Source of the DNA: Sorangium cellulosum | GTDB taxonomy: Bacteria > Myxococcota_A > Polyangia > Polyangiales > Polyangiaceae | Length of the DNA: 64,000 nucleotides | NCBI GenBank assembly: GCA_020720045.1 | Contig: DYPH01000005.1 | Location: 8,759 to 72,758 of the forward strand | Direction: 5' to 3' | In this document: one piece after another, positions 53,536-62,068 of the stretch | Position numbering within the stretch: the first letter of the stretch is position 1 | Layout of the letters: each line of letters starts with the position of its first letter | Notes under the pieces: generated by a model | Seen by the model: the letters and a program-made list of their open reading frames with translations, nothing else | Databases searched by the model: none | Told to the model about the DNA's origin: nothing | Translations under genes and position numbers: made by a program

Positions 53536-54486
53536 CTATTTGCCGGCGACGAGGCCGGTCGTGCAGACGCCGAAACCCTCTTCGTCGAAGTAGGGGTAGC
53601 CGCCGACGCACTGGGCGCCGGTCGGGCAGGGGCGGAGCCCGTCGTGGCAGAGGCGCTTGCACTTGCGGGAGCCGGGCGCGCCGAGGCAGACGAAACCATC
53701 GGCGCAGTGGTCCTCGTCGCAGGACATCCCTTCCGTAGCCGTGCCGACCGCGACGCAAGAACTCGACCCCTGGATGACCGGGGAGCACGTCTCCGCCGCT
53801 TCGCAGGCCCCTTGCTGGAGCAGCCGGCAAGGCCGGACCGGCATACAGACGGGGGCCGGGGCGACGCCCTCCGTCTTTGCCTGAACGTCGCAGAAGAACT
53901 TCTTTCCGGTCCCATCGGCGGCGCAGCTCCCTGCACAGCAGTAGCGGCGGCATTGGCCACCTTTGGCGCCGGCCATCCCCGGAGCGCGGGTGCATGCAAA
54001 TCCGGCCGCACAATCGCTATCACGACCACACGAATCGCCGTCGGCCCCCGTTCCCGCCGCCTCGCAGCTCGTCGCGCGCGCATCGGCGGTGCAGCGAAGG
54101 GCGCCGAGATCCGTGCTCGCATCGGCATCGGCGCTGCTGCCATCGGTCGCGCTCGCATCGGCTGCCCCGACGTCCCGCTGCGTTGCGGCGTCCGCCACGC
54201 CTGCATCGTTCCCGCCGCCTCGTGGGCCGGCATCGGGGGCGTTTTCCGTGCACGTAACCGCGTCGAGCGCGCAATTCTCAACCGGTCGCTTGCAGAGGGG
54301 GCTGACCGCCGCACCGCCGCCCGTCCCGGAATCGCTGATGCTGAGACCCGCGTCGCTTGGCGGCGTCGCGTCGACACCCGCCCCGGCATCGGGTTCGAAA
54401 CTACTCGCTACCCCGACATCCGCACATGCGCCGACCGACGCGAGAAGCGCGGCGACAAGGGCGAAAGGGGCGAGGCTTCGGCGCAT
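53536..54486 (-). CDS. Cys-rich lipoprotein with Asp/Ala-rich stalk
   Basis: The protein has 316 residues from ATG 54486. The signal peptide ends SVGAC. A stalk rich in Asp, Ala, Gly and Ser spans about 25-130. The C-terminal half has about 20 cysteines in Dickkopf-like spacing (DSDCAAGFACTR, RRYCCAGSC, DEDHCADGFVCLG, CPTGAQCVGG). It is probably a disulfide-rich surface protein. Sequence upstream to 54621 was rejected since it precedes the signal peptide. Function unknown; such proteins are common in Myxococcota. Confidence 0.78.
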   Translation of the reverse strand: MRRSLAPFALVAALLASVGACADVGVASSFEPDAGAGVDATPPSDAGLSISDSGTGGGAAVSPLCKRPVENCALDAVTCTENAPDAGPRGGGNDAGVADAATQRDVGAADASATDGSSADADASTDLGALRCTADARATSCEAAGTGADGDSCGRDSDCAAGFACTRAPGMAGAKGGQCRRYCCAGSCAADGTGKKFFCDVQAKTEGVAPAPVCMPVRPCRLLQQGACEAAETCSPVIQGSSSCVAVGTATEGMSCDEDHCADGFVCLGAPGSRKCKRLCHDGLRPCPTGAQCVGGYPYFDEEGFGVCTTGLVAGK

Positions 54487-54629
54487 AGGAGTTCGTCGTG
54501 ATACACGACCCGTGCCGACGGCCCAGGCGGAGGGTTCGCTTCGCCTTTTTTCCAGGGAAAGGGGCGTCTCACCTGCGTCGCGATCGGCATTCGTCACGGC
54601 CCGCCGTGACATTCCTGTCACGGGCAGGC

Positions 54630-56645
54630 TTAGTGGGCATCGATTTCGCGGGTCGCTACATTGCCGACCGCATCCCAGACGCGGACGACGACCAGGTGGG
54701 CGCCGGGCGGCACGAGCGGGGCGAGATCGGCGTCAACGGCCTCCTCGGTGCTGTCAAAAAGGCCATCTCGTGCCGCCAGGGCTCGAAATTCAGGGCGTCC
54801 GTCGACGGCGACTTCGACGCGTGCGACCGGCGACGTGCCGTCCTTCGCGGTCACCCGGAGGCGGCGTCCGTCGAGGGTCAGTGCGGCGAGCGTCGGTGCC
54901 GTGTTGTCGAGCATCACCGCCTCCGAGACGAGTGAATGGCGAAGGCCGAGGCCGAGCGGGTTTGCCGCATCGTCGGAGGCGTCGACGCGGACCGTGTAGC
55001 GCCCCTCGGCGAGCGATGAGGTGTCCCAATCAAAGTCGGTTTTTGTGAGGAATTCTTCGGGCTTCTGAAGGTCGCGAAAGGCCGATTGCCCGTCTCGACG
55101 GAACGCGACCCGGTAACGGAGCGGGTCGTTGTCGAGGTTTTCGACTTTCCACGTGACGTGGACCGTCGCGTCCCGCTTTCCCGGTTCTGCGCCACTGGCG
55201 ACGAGACCGCTGCCGGCTTCACGGGTGAGGAGTCCCCCCTTTGCTGCGACGGTCACGTCGGTCACGATGGGGCGTGCATTTTCCGTTTGAAAACTGATGT
55301 TTACGCCGCGGAGCTCCCCGCGTCGATCGCCGCCGAAGCGCGCGCGGACCTGGAGGAAACGGCCGCCGGGGCTTGCTACCGAGCTTCCGTTCTTCGCGGC
55401 GCCCCAGCTGCTCCAGGTGCCGTCGGGGACCTGGGAATTTCCGCTGCGTGTTTCGACGGTTAGCGCGCCGCTTGCCTCCCAACGAATCGCACCAAAACGG
55501 GCGACGAGTCCGGCGTCGAGCGCTTTTGAGGTCCACGTCGGCTCTGACGTCCCGCTCGCGAGGCGTCGCCGGAAGAGTACCGGATCGCTGCCGATCACAA
55601 AGCCGTCGTTGCCCGGGAGAATCGCTGCGATTTGGCGTTCTTCGCCGTCGAAAAGCAGGCTCGTGGCGTGGTCATCGTCGACGCGGTAGACCCGCCCTTC
55701 CGCCGTCGTGCCGACGAGGAGTCGCCCGTCGGCTTCGCGCGTGAGGGCAGAGAAGCCGAAATCGTTGCTTTTCCAAAGTGTTTCGACGAGTCCGTTGCTA
55801 GCGACGCGGACGAGCGTCCCCTTGCCGGCGCGGGCGCGGGTGCCAGCGACGGGGCCGGGCGCGCGGTTCCCCGGGGATTTACGCGGGACCTCGGGGGCTT
55901 CGCCGTATTCGTTTCCGATGGCGTAGACGGCCCCTTTGCTCGCGACGATCGCCTTGACCTCTTCGCCGGGGAAATCGTGGACGACGGTCGCCCGCCCGGG
56001 GCCGCTGATTTTGTAGAGCAATCCCTTCCCTGAGGAGCCGGCATAGAGGGTGCCAGCGTCGTCGGCGGCGAGAGCGACGATCTGGGATTCCTCGGATTTC
56101 CAGTAACTTTCCGCCTTGCCGCGGTCGTCGATGCGGAAGACCTGCCCCGGCTCGCCGCCGGCGGCGAAGAGCCCCTGCTTCGTGGCGACCAACGCAAAGG
56201 CATTCTCGACGGGAAGTGTCGAAAACAGTTCTGCTTTCCCGCGCTCCAAGCGGAAGATTTTCCCCTCGGGGAGCGTCGCTGCGTAGACCTTGCCGTCGGC
56301 CCCTTTGGCGAGGGCGGTCACGGCGAGCGTCTTCGTCTCGGCGTAGAGGGAGACCGTATCCCCCTTGACGGAAAAGACTTTTCCGTCCGGGGCGGTCGCG
56401 ATGAGTGCTTCGCCGCCGCCGAGGTCGAGGGCGGCGAACGCGGTGGTTGCGTCCGGAAGAAGGACCTTCCCGAGCGGGAGCCCGGCGGTGACGGTGCCAT
56501 CGGCGGCGACGGTTACGTCTGTGAGATCGCCGCCTTGCATGCGGTCGAGCCCCTCCAGGGCGAAGGTGCGCGGCCCCACTGCGGAAGCCTCGCTGGCGAC
56601 GGCGAAGGCGAGGGCGAGGACGGCCGAAAAAGTCAGGCGACGCAT
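54630..56645 (-). CDS. Secreted beta-propeller protein with C-terminal Ig/FnIII-like domain
   Basis: The 671-residue protein has a cleavable signal peptide (AVASEASA) without a lipobox Cys. Repeated blades near 30-400 carry motifs such as GADGKVYAATLPEGKIFRL, DAGTLYAGSSGKGLLYKI and ADGRLLVGTTAEGRVYRV, typical of a WD40/NHL-type propeller of about seven blades. A beta region with FnIII-like strands ends the chain (GRYTVRVDASDDAANPLG). It binds protein or polysaccharide by analogy. The S55 peptidase gene ends 23 bp upstream on the same strand, so the two are probably one operon. Confidence 0.82.
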   Translation of the reverse strand: MRRLTFSAVLALAFAVASEASAVGPRTFALEGLDRMQGGDLTDVTVAADGTVTAGLPLGKVLLPDATTAFAALDLGGGEALIATAPDGKVFSVKGDTVSLYAETKTLAVTALAKGADGKVYAATLPEGKIFRLERGKAELFSTLPVENAFALVATKQGLFAAGGEPGQVFRIDDRGKAESYWKSEESQIVALAADDAGTLYAGSSGKGLLYKISGPGRATVVHDFPGEEVKAIVASKGAVYAIGNEYGEAPEVPRKSPGNRAPGPVAGTRARAGKGTLVRVASNGLVETLWKSNDFGFSALTREADGRLLVGTTAEGRVYRVDDDHATSLLFDGEERQIAAILPGNDGFVIGSDPVLFRRRLASGTSEPTWTSKALDAGLVARFGAIRWEASGALTVETRSGNSQVPDGTWSSWGAAKNGSSVASPGGRFLQVRARFGGDRRGELRGVNISFQTENARPIVTDVTVAAKGGLLTREAGSGLVASGAEPGKRDATVHVTWKVENLDNDPLRYRVAFRRDGQSAFRDLQKPEEFLTKTDFDWDTSSLAEGRYTVRVDASDDAANPLGLGLRHSLVSEAVMLDNTAPTLAALTLDGRRLRVTAKDGTSPVARVEVAVDGRPEFRALAARDGLFDSTEEAVDADLAPLVPPGAHLVVVRVWDAVGNVATREIDAH

Positions 56646-56668
56646 ACGAAGGGGCTGCTCCTAAGATT

Positions 56669-58651
56669 TCAACGCACAACCGAGCGAATTTTCACGCGGA
56701 CGCGGTCGCGCCCTTCCAGGTAGACGTCCATCGGGACCGGGACGCGGCGCACCGTCGGGATCGTCTCGGCGGCGACGTCGGTCCGCTGGGAACGCATCGC
56801 TTCCACGGCAAATGACGGGAGGCGGGTCGCGACGTGCCCCCGATAGGCGAGGCCGACGGCGGCGGGGAGTCGGTAGGAGACGACGATCCCCTTCGGCTCG
56901 AAGCTCGCGTTTTTTGCGTTCGCCAGCAGCTGGTCGAGGGTCTCCGGGGCGGCAACATCGCGGGCGACCTCCCAACCGGGCTGTACGTCCAAGTCTACAG
57001 TTTCTCCTGCAAATTCGGCAGGCAAGGTGACTTCGATCACCTTTGTGACTTCCGGCCCGAGCTGGGGGATCAAATGGAGCCGCAAGCGGACGCGGGCGCC
57101 CGGTTCTGGCTCGGGATCGAGGACGTCGACGCCGCGCAGCCGGAGTGAATCCCGCGTGTATCGCACATCCATCGTCGTCGCGATCGATTCGATGTGCGTG
57201 TTTTCCCAGGGGTTATTTAGGATATCCCCGACGAGGCGAACGACCTTCGCTCGCCCGATGTCGGCCGTCTCGGGCATGCCGCCGCTTGCGAGACCGACGT
57301 CCTCGAGGACGAGCGGCGCGCGACCACGGACCTTGATGGTCGACGTGAGGCGCCAGGTGACGTCTCGACGTTCTTGAATCGTCGCTTCGAGGGCGCCGCC
57401 GATCGCCGCCGCAAGGAAGCCGGGGCCGAGAAATCGCTCTTCGGCAACGTCCATCTTCCAGGAATTCTTGGGCGCGCCGGGTGCGCCGTTGACGACGACC
57501 GATAGCGCGAACATCGGTGGCGTGATCTTTTCGTCGACGACGACGGCGCTTTGACGATCCTGGATCAGCGAGCCAAGCGGTCGGATCGATTCGCCAATCT
57601 TCGAGCTGTGGTTTGAACTCGCGAAGATCCAGAGCACCCGGGCGAGATCGGCGGGCATCGCGCTTGTGCCCGCTTCGAACATCGGATGCCCGAAGCCGAC
57701 GACCCGTGAGCCATCGACGTGGGTGACGGTTCCGAGTCCAAAAAAGCTAACGTCTCCGCGAACAAAGCTTACTCCAAGCGAGCCACCGTCGACGAAGTGG
57801 GTCGGCGTCCCTTCCGCGATCGGCCCACCGCCACCGCCGCCTGCGTCCAAGGGATCGAGGCCGAGCGGCTCAAGGAGCGTCCGCGCAAACGCGCTGCTTC
57901 GTGGCCCCAACCCGCCGACCATGATCGGCGTCGCGACAGGGACCGCATCGGCGCCGGGCGGGGGCGCATGGGCGACGAGCTCAGCTCGGTGCGCTGCGAG
58001 GTCGTAGGAGCCGGGGGGCCCCGAATACGCTGTTTTTCCTGAGTTTTGTGCGTCTGCAGACTCGGTGGCCGTCGCTTTTGTCGTGAGCGCGCCCGGGAGC
58101 GGAGCCTGCCCCTCAAGGGGCCAGAAGCCTTTCGGGATCGGGCGACGCATCTCGGCGAGCATCGGCGCGATCGGTGTAACGCCTGCAATCGCTTCTACTT
58201 GGAAGGAATTCCACGAGTAGGCGTAGGCGCCGGCGAGCTTGCCGCCAAAGTAGATCGGGCTTCCGCTCATGCCCTTCACGTTCTTCGTGATCGCGAGGCG
58301 CGGATGCTCGGTCTTCACGAGGATGAGCGCCTGGCCTGGGCGAAAATTCTTCAGGACATCAACCACTTCGACGTCAAACCGCTCCGGCTCCGTCCCTCGA
58401 AATACCGAGAGCCCGTAGCCTTTCATGCCGGGCTTGATGTCTTCGACGGCGATGGTGTTGTCCTTCTTGGCGTCGCCATGGGCGCTCGGGAGGGCGGTCG
58501 CAAACGTCGCTGCGAAGGCGATTGCGAGCGCCGCAACGGGCACCCACTCTCGGCGAAGAAGCGCAAGCGGGATGCGAGACCGATCCCCGAGATGGCCGGA
58601 TGGGGAGGCTTCGCGGCGCGACGCAACAAGCAGACGGAGGTGACGGAGCAC
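56669..58651 (-). CDS. SpoIVB-like (S55 family) serine peptidase
   Basis: The protein has 660 residues if GTG 58651 is used; the start is uncertain, and an ATG at 58747 extends it over the divergent small gene. One hydrophobic helix (VPVAALAIAFAATFATALPS) lies near 33-55. KPGMKGYGLSVFRGTEPE and KGMSGSPIYFGGKLAGA (about 127-143) match the S55 core with its Ser in MSGSP. A long C-terminal beta region (about 250-660) is not in SpoIVB and includes GHPMFEAG and RLTSTIKV. S55 peptidases are best known in sporulation signalling of Firmicutes; this organism has none of that system here. It may process surface proteins. Confidence 0.82.
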   Translation of the reverse strand: MLRHLRLLVASRREASPSGHLGDRSRIPLALLRREWVPVAALAIAFAATFATALPSAHGDAKKDNTIAVEDIKPGMKGYGLSVFRGTEPERFDVEVVDVLKNFRPGQALILVKTEHPRLAITKNVKGMSGSPIYFGGKLAGAYAYSWNSFQVEAIAGVTPIAPMLAEMRRPIPKGFWPLEGQAPLPGALTTKATATESADAQNSGKTAYSGPPGSYDLAAHRAELVAHAPPPGADAVPVATPIMVGGLGPRSSAFARTLLEPLGLDPLDAGGGGGGPIAEGTPTHFVDGGSLGVSFVRGDVSFFGLGTVTHVDGSRVVGFGHPMFEAGTSAMPADLARVLWIFASSNHSSKIGESIRPLGSLIQDRQSAVVVDEKITPPMFALSVVVNGAPGAPKNSWKMDVAEERFLGPGFLAAAIGGALEATIQERRDVTWRLTSTIKVRGRAPLVLEDVGLASGGMPETADIGRAKVVRLVGDILNNPWENTHIESIATTMDVRYTRDSLRLRGVDVLDPEPEPGARVRLRLHLIPQLGPEVTKVIEVTLPAEFAGETVDLDVQPGWEVARDVAAPETLDQLLANAKNASFEPKGIVVSYRLPAAVGLAYRGHVATRLPSFAVEAMRSQRTDVAAETIPTVRRVPVPMDVYLEGRDRVRVKIRSVVR

Positions 58652-58745
58652 GGCGCCAGTGTCGCGCAGGCGGCCGATCTTCGGAATGCCTTTCGTGCGG
58701 TTGCGCGCTCTTTCGCGGCTCCCCCAGCGCGTGTACCTTCCCGCC

Positions 58746-59009
58746 ATGGACGTCGTATTCGCCCTGTACGTCGTCGTGCTTCTCGCCCACATCGGCGCCC
58801 ATGGGGCGTGTGTGTGGGTGGTATTTGCGTCACCGTCGTCTTCCCGTGACGGGCATTCCTGGGCTTCTCGCCTTGGGGCCGCCGCCGTGGCCGCGCTCGT
58901 ACCGCCCCTGGCGCCCTTTCAGGCGTGGCGCTTGGGGCATCGCAGGGCGGCGATGCTGTGGGGGGTGACCTTCGTCCTGTATGGCATCGTTCTCGCGTTG
59001 GTCGCCTGA
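58746..59009 (+). CDS. Small membrane protein
   Basis: The 87-residue protein from ATG 58746 has about three hydrophobic helices: MDVVFALYVVVLLAHIGAH, a middle segment (AAAVAALVPPLAPFQAW) and the C-terminal MLWGVTFVLYGIVLALVA. Composition and a clean start make it credible. The start diverges from the S55 peptidase gene. No family recognised. Confidence 0.65.
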   Translation: MDVVFALYVVVLLAHIGAHGACVWVVFASPSSSRDGHSWASRLGAAAVAALVPPLAPFQAWRLGHRRAAMLWGVTFVLYGIVLALVA

Positions 59010-59034
59010 CTTTGAAAAGCGGCACAAACGAGAA

Positions 59035-59060
59035 CGAGGCCCCCAAAAAGGGGACCTCGC
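59035..59060. terminator. Hairpin between small membrane and small basic protein genes
   Basis: CGAGGCCCCC and GGGGACCTCG pair with one mismatch around AAAAA. There is no good T-run on either strand, so it may be a weak or Rho-type stop. Confidence 0.5.
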
Positions 59061-59084
59061 CTGACCGCTTTCGCGGCGTGGGCT

Positions 59085-59225
59085 TCAGCCCTTGTTTTCC
59101 GTCGCCTCGATGTGGATCGGGAACTTCGGCGTGCCGTTGGCGCGGCGGGCGCGCTTGTTGGCTTTGCCGTTCGTGGAAACCTTGCGGCGGCGGATGCGGC
59201 TGGACTGCTGGGTGGCGGAAACCAT
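59085..59225 (-). CDS. Small basic protein (46 residues)
   Basis: The sequence from ATG 59225 starts MVSATQQSSRIRRRKVSTN and ends in HIEATENKG, with a very basic middle (KANKRARRANG). A GAGG lies eight bases before the start. It is too short for routine gene calling, but codon use and Shine-Dalgarno spacing support it. High Arg/Lys content suggests nucleic-acid or ribosome binding. I cannot assign a family. Confidence 0.6.
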   Translation of the reverse strand: MVSATQQSSRIRRRKVSTNGKANKRARRANGTPKFPIHIEATENKG

Positions 59226-59368
59226 CGTGAAAACCTCGCGTTGCGCGTTGGGCGACTCCGGCCGCGGGGGCCGGCACCGTGTCCGGCGGGAAACCCGGGC
59301 GACACGGAGGGAAAGGAGCGCGGGGTTTATGCCCCGCAGCTCGGTGTTGTCAAGCGGATCTGATCAGC

Positions 59369-61951
59369 TCAGCGCCCCTGACCGTCGTAGGAGCAGCTGT
59401 TGCCGAGGCAGCGGTCTTCGGGATTGCAGCAATCGGCGTCCGTGACGCAGCGCTCAAACTCGTCCGAGCAGGAGCCGGCCGGAATCGGCTGGCAGGTGAG
59501 TGCTCCGCCAGCGCCATTCGCGCGGCAGCCGCCGCCGCAGCACTCGTCACCGCTCTCGCAGGTCGAGCCGTCGTTCTTGCAGGGATCGACGACCCAGAAG
59601 CCGCGGGCGTTGCCGGAACCGAGCTCCTGGCCGGGCATGTAGAAGGCCGGCGAAGCCGACTTCACGGTGCCGTCCCCATTGAGCGAAATCGCCGAAACCC
59701 ATAGCTTCTTCTGCGTCGAGCCGTAACCGAACGTGCGGGCTCCCCGCGGATCGAGGCCGTCGAACGGGTGGGTGTCGAGGACGTTGCCGTAACGGCGCCG
59801 CGACGTGAAGACGACCCAGTAGTAGCCGCCGGACGCGATCGGGTTGACCGTCGGCATAAAGTTGAGCTGGCACTGGGTCGGGAGCTGACGCATCGCATCA
59901 GCCTGGGCGTTCCCCGTCGGGAGGTTCGGGGCGGCCGAGGCGGGGAGGGTACAGGCGCCGGCGTCGTCGTAGCCGTTGAGGGCGTTCATGACGGCGGCCG
60001 CCGAGCCCTGCGTGTCCTTCGCGAGCCAGATTTCGCTGGCCGAGAAGTACCAGGTCGACGTCTGGCAATTGTCGTTGTCGGTCATCGCCCCGGTGTACGG
60101 AGCGCCCCCGGGGGCGATGGCCGGCGACGGGCAGAAGAACGGCGACCGGCTCGTCGGGTTTGCGCGCTGGAAGACGACGGCGCTCGCATCGGGAACGAAG
60201 CTCGGCCACGCGACGAACGTGTTCGCATCCCCTCGATAAAGCTCGCGAAGTCCCGAGAACGTCTTTGCGCCGCCCGCGCATGCCGGGGAGCCGGGGGCCT
60301 GACCGCAGTTGAAGTCGAGGAGGGCGAGCGAGTGGCCCGCCCCCGCGGTGACGTTACCGGCGCCGTTTCCGCTCCAGAAGTTGAAGGCGAGCTTCTTGCC
60401 ATTCGCGGAGAAGGCCGGCGTGACGGCGTCCTTGATGACGTTTGCGAGGCCGTCGACGGGGACTTCCGCGCCAGTGCCGCGGGCGAAGGCGCGTGTGCGG
60501 TCCTTCGTGCGGGCCTCACGCGTGTAGCCGTTCGAAGTGATCGCGAAGGAGCCGTCCGGGTAGACGCCGCTCCAGGCGAACTTGTGGGCGTTGTCGTCGG
60601 TGGCGTTCGGGTCGTTCGGCGTGTTCGCGTAGACCTTCGTCGGGTAGTCGGTCTTCGCGCCGTTGTTGCGGAGGTCGTAGCTGACGCTCCACGGGTAGAC
60701 CGTGTGGTCAAGCGGAGCCTTTTCGTAATTAAATACAGGGTCTTGGTCGCCGGCGATCGGGCTCGCCATGCTCGTGCCGCCGAACTGGGCGAACATCGTC
60801 GAGCCGTCGGCGGAGAGCGAGTGGCAGCCGAAGCACTTCCCCGATTCGGCCGGGATCGCGAGGACCGGGTTCGCCGATTTCGGCTGGATCGCGAGGACGC
60901 CGCCGAGTTCCTTCGGAGCGCCCGCGGCGCCGCCCGTGAACTTCGAATTGTAGCTCGAGTAGTAGACGGTCCCCTTGAGCTGTCCCGGCGCAACTCGCAG
61001 ATTTCGCTGCGGAAGTGCGTAGACATTCCCGTCGACGCCCAAGATCCGGACGTCGACCTTGATCGGGTCGTTCGGGTCGCCGTTGTTGCCGTTTGTGAAC
61101 TGGCGCCAGACCTCCTGCTCGATCTTCGCGCGCTGGGCGCTCACGTTGGTCGTGTTGTCGAGCTCGTACACGCCCTCGAAGCTGCCGCCGGAGGCGTAGG
61201 CAAGCTTGATGTAGACGGCGTCGGCCGCCCTATCGAACTTCCACTGGAGCATTGGCGCGAGGATTCCGCGCGGGAAGACGGTATCGGCGTACGGATAGAG
61301 CCAGCTCAGCGTCGGCGATGCCGCCGGGGCAGCCGTCTTGATCTTGGTGGTGCGCGTTGCGTCGACGGCGCCGCCGAGCGGCTCGCCACCGACGCCCGCA
61401 TAGCCGCCCTGGCCCGTCTGCGTCGCTTCCGACGCCGGTCGCCCGTTCTGCGTGCGGAGCACCTTCACGCGCGCCTTCGCGAAGCCGATGCTGCCGGCGT
61501 AGGTCGCGGTGACCTTCGTCTCGCCGATCTCGGCGCCGTTCGCCGAGAAGGTGCCGTTCGCGAGGATCTGCCCGAGCTCACCGCGATCGATAAACCAGGT
61601 AACGGGGACGTCGGCCCCAGAGCGCTTGGCCGTGAACTGAACGGTCGGGCTCGGCTTGATCACGCCATCTTCAACGGTGACGGTGATTTCCCCGATCGCT
61701 GGCGTGATGACAATGTCCTCAACGGCAGCGTCTGTACGCCCTCCGTCCCGGCGGCCGGGGCCGCCGTCGCCGGTCGACGTTTCCGGCACTTCAAAGGACG
61801 AATCGGTCCCAGTGTCGACGGTGCCGTCCGGGGCCCCAGCCTCGAAGGTGGATTCCGGACCGGGTTCGGTTCCGCAGCCGGGACCGAGGGCGGCAATCAC
61901 GGAAAAGACGGAGGCCCCAAGGAGCATGTGCGTGAGAAGCGTACGGCGCAT
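59369..61951 (-). CDS. Mono-haem c-type lipoprotein with TolB-like repeats and Cys-rich tail
   Basis: The 860-residue protein has a signal peptide ending ALGPGC. An acidic DAG/T-rich stalk (about 28-80) and an Ig-like domain (ITVTVEDGVIKPSPTVQFTA) follow. A haem-attachment motif C373-F-G-C376-H377 (SGKCFGCHSLSADGS) sits before TolB/PD40-like propeller blades (VTPAFSANGKKLAFNFWSG, WPSFVPDASAVVFQRA). The last 70 residues are Dickkopf-like (CESGDECCGGGCRANG, CVTDADCCNPEDRC). It may carry electrons or sense redox at the cell surface. The next gene upstream is an unrelated kinase. Confidence 0.8.
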   Translation of the reverse strand: MRRTLLTHMLLGASVFSVIAALGPGCGTEPGPESTFEAGAPDGTVDTGTDSSFEVPETSTGDGGPGRRDGGRTDAAVEDIVITPAIGEITVTVEDGVIKPSPTVQFTAKRSGADVPVTWFIDRGELGQILANGTFSANGAEIGETKVTATYAGSIGFAKARVKVLRTQNGRPASEATQTGQGGYAGVGGEPLGGAVDATRTTKIKTAAPAASPTLSWLYPYADTVFPRGILAPMLQWKFDRAADAVYIKLAYASGGSFEGVYELDNTTNVSAQRAKIEQEVWRQFTNGNNGDPNDPIKVDVRILGVDGNVYALPQRNLRVAPGQLKGTVYYSSYNSKFTGGAAGAPKELGGVLAIQPKSANPVLAIPAESGKCFGCHSLSADGSTMFAQFGGTSMASPIAGDQDPVFNYEKAPLDHTVYPWSVSYDLRNNGAKTDYPTKVYANTPNDPNATDDNAHKFAWSGVYPDGSFAITSNGYTREARTKDRTRAFARGTGAEVPVDGLANVIKDAVTPAFSANGKKLAFNFWSGNGAGNVTAGAGHSLALLDFNCGQAPGSPACAGGAKTFSGLRELYRGDANTFVAWPSFVPDASAVVFQRANPTSRSPFFCPSPAIAPGGAPYTGAMTDNDNCQTSTWYFSASEIWLAKDTQGSAAAVMNALNGYDDAGACTLPASAAPNLPTGNAQADAMRQLPTQCQLNFMPTVNPIASGGYYWVVFTSRRRYGNVLDTHPFDGLDPRGARTFGYGSTQKKLWVSAISLNGDGTVKSASPAFYMPGQELGSGNARGFWVVDPCKNDGSTCESGDECCGGGCRANGAGGALTCQPIPAGSCSDEFERCVTDADCCNPEDRCLGNSCSYDGQGR

Positions 61952-62068
61952 AACTCTAGGCTACCGGAACCATTCCCCGATGCCAGAACGGATCTTCGCC
62001 GCGAGGGGGTGCGTCGCAAGATAGGTGGGCGAAGGTATGACGAAGCAGTAGGCGAGTCTGCCGGCGCG

